Below, one piece after another: positions 28,007-32,486 of a stretch of DNA of 32,486 nt. The notes below the pieces were generated by a model. The model was not told where the DNA came from. It searched no databases and worked only from the letters and a program-made list of their open reading frames with translations. Within the stretch, counting starts at the first letter, position 1. Every line of letters starts with the position of its first letter. This DNA is from Verrucomicrobiota bacterium (lineage in GTDB: Bacteria > Verrucomicrobiota > Verrucomicrobiia > Chthoniobacterales > Terrimicrobiaceae). The position numbers and the translations under genes were made by a program. The stretch covers positions 1-32,486 of the forward strand of contig VFJO01000144.1 of NCBI GenBank assembly GCA_009886045.1. The letters run 5' to 3'.

Positions 28007-31000
28007 ATGGAAAACATTGCTTCAAAAATCGGCCTAAACCCTCAATCAAACGTTACCGGTGCGCGGTTGAGGACGTACATCAATCTCAAACTCGCCTCGA
28101 TCGGATGTCCCACAGCCGAATCGGGTGCGGATGATAACGGCTTCGGCAATCTCGCGGAGTCGATGCTTGCCCATAGCCGCGAGACATCTCGCCTCCTTGC
28201 GGATTATCAGTGCCCCGCCGATTGGCGCATCCAGCGGTTCTTGGACGAGTATCTTTATTCAACGGGAAAAATCCCGCGTTTGCCTTCACGGACGTTCATC
28301 CTTGATCGGCACGGTCTCGCCCGAGCGCTCTCCTTGCCTTCCGAAGGCGATGAGTTTGTATCCGAGATCGTAAGCAGCTACCGAGTTCGCCAAGGCGTGT
28401 TGCACAATCCCGCCAAAGACCGCCGCACCACGCAGGGCGTGTTCCACGTTGCCGAAGGCGGACTCCCGATTCCCGATGATAAAAAATCCGTCCCTCTAGA
28501 GACATTTTCCCGCTTGTTGGAATTCGCACTCCAACCCCCCGAAGAGTTGCTCAGGCTGCCATTCAGCTCTGGACAGGCGAAGGAGGCATCCTGCTTTGTT
28601 TCGCTGCTCTTGCGCCCTCTGGTCTGTCCTGAGGTTCCCGGATTCACCAGCGAGAAGCGGATGGAAATCCGTTTTTTTGCACCTGGTAATCTTGTGAGCA
28701 ATCTCGACTTTGTGGAGAGCATTTTCGGCAATGCAGGTGATCCTTACCTGCCACAGAACGATGCCGGCCTGGATCCAGAGCACTGGAGTGGCCACAGCGG
28801 ATGTGTGATCCTGGCCCCGCATCTCACAAACATCAGAAAATCGGCCGCTGGACTTCCGAAGTGGGATGCGGCCAGTGAACGCCAGCGTCGCGATGGCATG
28901 TGCTGGAAAGACGAAAGCGAACTCTACAACGGCGGATTTGCTTTCAAACTCACCGCTCGCAATGAAGCGGGTGTGATCGTAACGCTCATCGCGGACAATT
29001 ATTTCGGCTACTGCAAGAAGGAGGTGAAAACCCAGATCAGCTTTGCAGCCAATTTGCTCGGCCGCGCTGAGGAGGAGCATGCAGGAGGGGCTCTGGTTTT
29101 TCCTGCCTATGATCTTGGAGAGGAATTTGACGGCGCACTCCACGTCAAAAATCGCGGCCACTCATTTGCTGAAGCCTCCCACCTTTTTGTCGATGTGATG
29201 GAGGTGAAGCCCGGAGGTTACGGCGTGGATAAAACGCATGCTGGGATTTTTTATGTTCCAGAAGATGTGAAAGTGAGCCTCCCCAATTTGCGCCTCAGTT
29301 GGCAACATGACGACGGCTCGGAGTCATCGCTCAAGTTGCTGCCAGACCACGTTTACATCCGCCCATCCGGGTATCGTATCAGCCTTGTAAAAAGCGATGG
29401 CGGGCGCCGCTGGCGCCTTGTTGGGGTGCGTGCCGATGCCACCTTTTGCCACAAGCCTTGCACTGTGTCGGGCGGTGGAAAATCGGAAATATCCAAGTCC
29501 ATCTCGGACGCCATTATTCACGGCCCGGTCTATGTCGCGGACTACAATAGCGATTTTCAGCAGGTGGATGAATTGATTGCGATGGACTACTCGAACCGCT
29601 TCCGCGAGGCCGCGAGAAATGGGAAAGATTTTCGCCCGATCTTGAGTTCTGAGCGCTCGCTGGGCTCCGTGATCAAACTCTTCACGCCCGCAAAACGCGA
29701 GTACTCGGAGGACTTCAACCTGTGGCTTAACACGATTCCGCAGAACGTGAAGGAACTGCTTTTCATCGTGAAGCGATTCTATGACATCTCGTGGGCGGAT
29801 GACTGGCGCTCCCGTTTTGGGGTGGACAGCGTCAACGGCGTTCCCGGTCATGAATTGAAATTCCGAAGCAAGCCTCTTTCCACCGACTTTCTCCGTATGG
29901 GGTATGAAGCCGACGGTTCATGGAGGGTTTTCAGTCTTCGACAGGATTTCTTTCCGGCTGCAAAGCTGCAGATGGAAGACGATATCACCGCTTCGATCAT
30001 CGTACCTCGCTCAGCCCTAGAAAATCCCCCGGAGGATTCGCCCGGCAGCTCGCTCAAGTTCGCTGAGAATTGCGAATACAGGCTTTTCCAGCGTCCCGAT
30101 GACGCCATTCATCCGGGCTACGATAAGCAAACCGAGAGGGACTTCGCCTCGGAGGGCAACTTTTTTTCCAATTATCAGCCGCTTCATTCTGGTGAGGTGC
30201 GCGAGCTTTTTGAGGACGCCGTTAGCTTCTCCAAGTTCACTCCCGCCATGCAGGAGTCGATTCGCAGAGCACTTGCGGATGGGGAAAGGATCTTTATTTC
30301 TAACACCGCCCCACGACTTGTTGATGGCAAACCTTCTAAAAATCCGCGCTACCTGCAGATGCGTCAGGATCTTGTTGAGCCCCAAGTGGCGTATTTATCC
30401 GAAGTCACACAACGTCTGCAGCGTCGTATTCCCTATTCTCAACCGCTGCATGCACCGGTCACCGCCATTTTGCCGGGTCGTCGGAATAACCCCGCCGAGG
30501 CTGGCATTCGTTCGTTGGCTGTTTTCAATCCCATCCACCTCCTCGAACTTCCCGAGTTATTCCTTGAATACATCTGCTCGCTCACCGGGAAGTCGCCATC
30601 CACGACCGGTGCAGGAAGTGAAGGCGCCCTCACCAAGGGCCCATTCAACGCCCTGCCACCGATCATTGATCTGAATGCCGCCCTCGTCGGCTACATGCTT
30701 ACTCGACAGCCGGTCTTTATCACCGCCGCTGGTTATGTGGGGCCGACTGCCCGCGTTGACCACGATGTGAGCCTTCTTGTCCCGGAGGTCTGGTCGCGCA
30801 TGACGCATGAGGAGCGCACACCTGAGTTCCTGATTAAAAATGGATGCCTTGAGCGCGTTCACGACATCGAATTCGACGGGCGCTTGCTGCCATCCAGCCG
30901 ACTCGGCTGGCGTATCAATAGCCGATTTGTCCGGATATTCTTTGGCCGAATCTTCAATTATCCACACCGCGTCTTCACCGCAGAAATGCTACAGCCCGAG

Positions 31001-31447
31001 CTGCAAGGCTTAGCCGACTTCGCGGATGGCATGGACAATATCGTGAGCACTCAAAAGCACGTTGCGGAGTCGTATTTTGCCGATGGCAGCGTGGAGATGG
31101 CCTGTCCACCACTCTGCGCCTTGCTGCACATTATGCGTGATGGGCATTTCAAAAACAAAACTCTCAATGATGCGGAGGTCCGCAACCTCTTTGATCCGGA
31201 TTCTGCCCTCGGTAGCGACTGGTATCAAAAACGTCTCACGGCTGCGGCCGATGTGGATCGTGATCTCTGGCTCCGCCATGTGAAGAACCTCGAAACCTTC
31301 ACCCGGCGCCCACACAATGAAGAAACGGTCTTGAGCCTGGGGCTCAAATCCCGTTTGGAATTCGCGCACAAGATGCTCGCTGCGGTGCGCTCCGCTTCGT
31401 ATTCCGATTCCTTGCGTGGCACGATCGGCACCCAGCCGCTGAAATGA
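28007..31447 (+). CDS. Large (1146 aa) conserved protein; candidate PPi-type phosphoenolpyruvate carboxykinase-like enzyme
   Basis: Single uninterrupted ORF with P-loop-like CTVSGGGKSEISKSI and TGKSPSTTGAGSEGALTKGPFN. Size and overall look fit the ~130-kDa PPi-PEPCK class from memory; not verified by alignment. Confidence 0.5.
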   Translation: MENIASKIGLNPQSNVTGARLRTYINLKLASIGCPTAESGADDNGFGNLAESMLAHSRETSRLLADYQCPADWRIQRFLDEYLYSTGKIPRLPSRTFILDRHGLARALSLPSEGDEFVSEIVSSYRVRQGVLHNPAKDRRTTQGVFHVAEGGLPIPDDKKSVPLETFSRLLEFALQPPEELLRLPFSSGQAKEASCFVSLLLRPLVCPEVPGFTSEKRMEIRFFAPGNLVSNLDFVESIFGNAGDPYLPQNDAGLDPEHWSGHSGCVILAPHLTNIRKSAAGLPKWDAASERQRRDGMCWKDESELYNGGFAFKLTARNEAGVIVTLIADNYFGYCKKEVKTQISFAANLLGRAEEEHAGGALVFPAYDLGEEFDGALHVKNRGHSFAEASHLFVDVMEVKPGGYGVDKTHAGIFYVPEDVKVSLPNLRLSWQHDDGSESSLKLLPDHVYIRPSGYRISLVKSDGGRRWRLVGVRADATFCHKPCTVSGGGKSEISKSISDAIIHGPVYVADYNSDFQQVDELIAMDYSNRFREAARNGKDFRPILSSERSLGSVIKLFTPAKREYSEDFNLWLNTIPQNVKELLFIVKRFYDISWADDWRSRFGVDSVNGVPGHELKFRSKPLSTDFLRMGYEADGSWRVFSLRQDFFPAAKLQMEDDITASIIVPRSALENPPEDSPGSSLKFAENCEYRLFQRPDDAIHPGYDKQTERDFASEGNFFSNYQPLHSGEVRELFEDAVSFSKFTPAMQESIRRALADGERIFISNTAPRLVDGKPSKNPRYLQMRQDLVEPQVAYLSEVTQRLQRRIPYSQPLHAPVTAILPGRRNNPAEAGIRSLAVFNPIHLLELPELFLEYICSLTGKSPSTTGAGSEGALTKGPFNALPPIIDLNAALVGYMLTRQPVFITAAGYVGPTARVDHDVSLLVPEVWSRMTHEERTPEFLIKNGCLERVHDIEFDGRLLPSSRLGWRINSRFVRIFFGRIFNYPHRVFTAEMLQPELQGLADFADGMDNIVSTQKHVAESYFADGSVEMACPPLCALLHIMRDGHFKNKTLNDAEVRNLFDPDSALGSDWYQKRLTAAADVDRDLWLRHVKNLETFTRRPHNEETVLSLGLKSRLEFAHKMLAAVRSASYSDSLRGTIGTQPLK

Positions 31448-32124
31448 TGAAACGTTCGATTTTCGGAGCTTGTCTTCTCTACCTCGCCACCATTCCGGCT
31501 TTGGCTGAGGAGCCTGCGCCCGAGGCAATTCTCGCTGCCGCACGCATGAATCCCATGGGTTCCGGTATCACTCTCCAAGCCCAGCTGCGTGCAGGGTCAG
31601 TGAAAGTCCCATTTCTCATCGAAGTTGGCGCTGGCGCCGTGCGCTATGGTTTCGCCGAGCCGCAGCAGGACATCCTTCTCCGCCTTGGCGAAAACGAGTC
31701 CACCCTCGAAGAACGCCGCGACGGGACAAAAGTACCCGTACCCATCTCCAAATTCGACGATTCCATCCGTGGCGGACTCATCACCTACGAGGATCTCGCC
31801 CTGCGTTTCCTCTATTGGAAAAATCCCCGCCTTCTTGAGTCCCAGACCGTTCGCTCGCGCGATGCCTGGAAAATCGAAATCCCCGCTCCACGTGCCGCCT
31901 CCCAATACGGAGTCGTCCGTGTTTGGATCGACAAACAATCCGCCGCCCTCCTCCGCATCGAAGGCTACGACACCACCGGCCGCCTCGTGAAACGCTTCGA
32001 AGTCATCTCCGCCCAGAAAATCGACGACCAGTGGATGCTCAAACAAATGCGCGTGGAACGAATCGACCCGGAATCCCGAAAAACCACCGGCATCACCTAC
32101 CTCGAAGTCCTCGGGAAAAAATAA
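31444..32124 (+). CDS. Exported protein, outer-membrane lipoprotein-sorting (LolA-like) family
   Basis: Signal peptide MKRSIFGACLLYLATIPALAEE; LolA-like pattern YGVVRVWIDKQSAALLRIEGYDTTGRLVKRFEVISAQKIDDQWMLKQMRVERIDPESRKTTGITYLEV. Start 31444 or 31447 (ATGATGA). Confidence 0.72.
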   Translation: MMKRSIFGACLLYLATIPALAEEPAPEAILAAARMNPMGSGITLQAQLRAGSVKVPFLIEVGAGAVRYGFAEPQQDILLRLGENESTLEERRDGTKVPVPISKFDDSIRGGLITYEDLALRFLYWKNPRLLESQTVRSRDAWKIEIPAPRAASQYGVVRVWIDKQSAALLRIEGYDTTGRLVKRFEVISAQKIDDQWMLKQMRVERIDPESRKTTGITYLEVLGKK

Positions 32125-32163
32125 TCGCCCAAACAAATTTGTTGGCTTCTGTTTGTTATTTCT

Positions 32164-32486
32164 AGTGCCTGCAGTGCGTGGAGAGTGGGGAGGGCTCACG
32201 CAAAGACACTAAGACGCAAAGGTGCTGAGGGCTGAAGATTCCATGTGTTTCTTGGCGTCTCTGCGTCTTGGCGTGAGTATTCCGATTTTGTTGGCTCCGT
32301 TTGTTATCTGAAGCCGATTGGGAGAAGACTTCCAGTGCCTGCAATGCGTGGAGAGGGCGAGGGTTCACGCAAAGATGCTAAGACGCAAAAGGTGCTGAGG
32401 GCTGAAGATTCCATGTGTTTCTTGGCGTCTCTGCGTCTTGGCGTGAGTATTCCGATTTTGTTGGCTCCGTTTGTTATCTGAAGCCG
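32164..32486. repeat. 170-bp direct tandem repeat with internal inverted repeats, running off the right edge
   Basis: Unit 1 32164-32333, unit 2 32334-32486 (cut by window end). Starting at GGTGCTGAGGG the units match base for base through GAAGCCG. Internal arms CTCACGCAAAGACACTAAGACGCAAAG (32195-32221) / CTTGGCGTCTCTGCGTCTTGGCGTGAG (32251-32277). Confidence 0.95.

Noticed and set aside
32245-32481. 78-aa ORF in the right-edge repeat
   Set aside because: Frame runs through the tandem non-coding repeat and the peptide repeats itself (MFLGVSASWREYSDF / MCFLASLRLGVSIPI); no evidence for coding.
1-32486. tRNA/rRNA genes
   Set aside because: Nothing recognised by eye as a tRNA cloverleaf with GGTTCRA or as rRNA; a tRNAscan-SE/Infernal run would be needed to exclude small RNAs.

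Overview
This window reads as a GC-rich, densely coded bacterial chromosome segment. Gene content and repeat style suggest Verrucomicrobiota, but that is inference; no rRNA or other taxonomic marker is present. Most of it is ordinary core metabolism and envelope genes: gcvP (5' truncated), a TerC-family protein, a CHASE3/HisKA_2 kinase with a receiver-only regulator, a Cu/Ag-type P1B ATPase, rpmB, an OppF-like ATPase, rodA, galE, an LptD/OstA-like protein, ugd, an ECF sigma factor with ispE, pyrF, an M42 peptidase, an OmpA-like protein, glnD, an FtsX-type permease, an HpnH-like radical SAM protein, a 1146-aa protein resembling the large PPi-type PEPCK class, and a LolA-like protein. The most unusual region is about 17.87-20.24 kb. 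It holds an AAA (DUF234-type) ATPase with a nested 37-bp dyad just upstream of its start. Next to it is a REP-associated tyrosine transposase (RAYT/Y1_Tnp). Both are surrounded by copies of a structured repeat (TGGAGGG head, 6-7 bp stem, 6-nt loop). The repeat occurs in two stem-sequence subtypes, arranged head-to-head in a ~120-bp tandem array. Other notable items are a frameshifted small two-TM channel-like gene missing from the ORF track (16344-16704, minus), a 170-bp tandem repeat with internal 27-nt inverted repeats at the right edge, and a 21-bp divergent ispE/pyrF spacer. All family assignments come from reading the translations. No database search was run.
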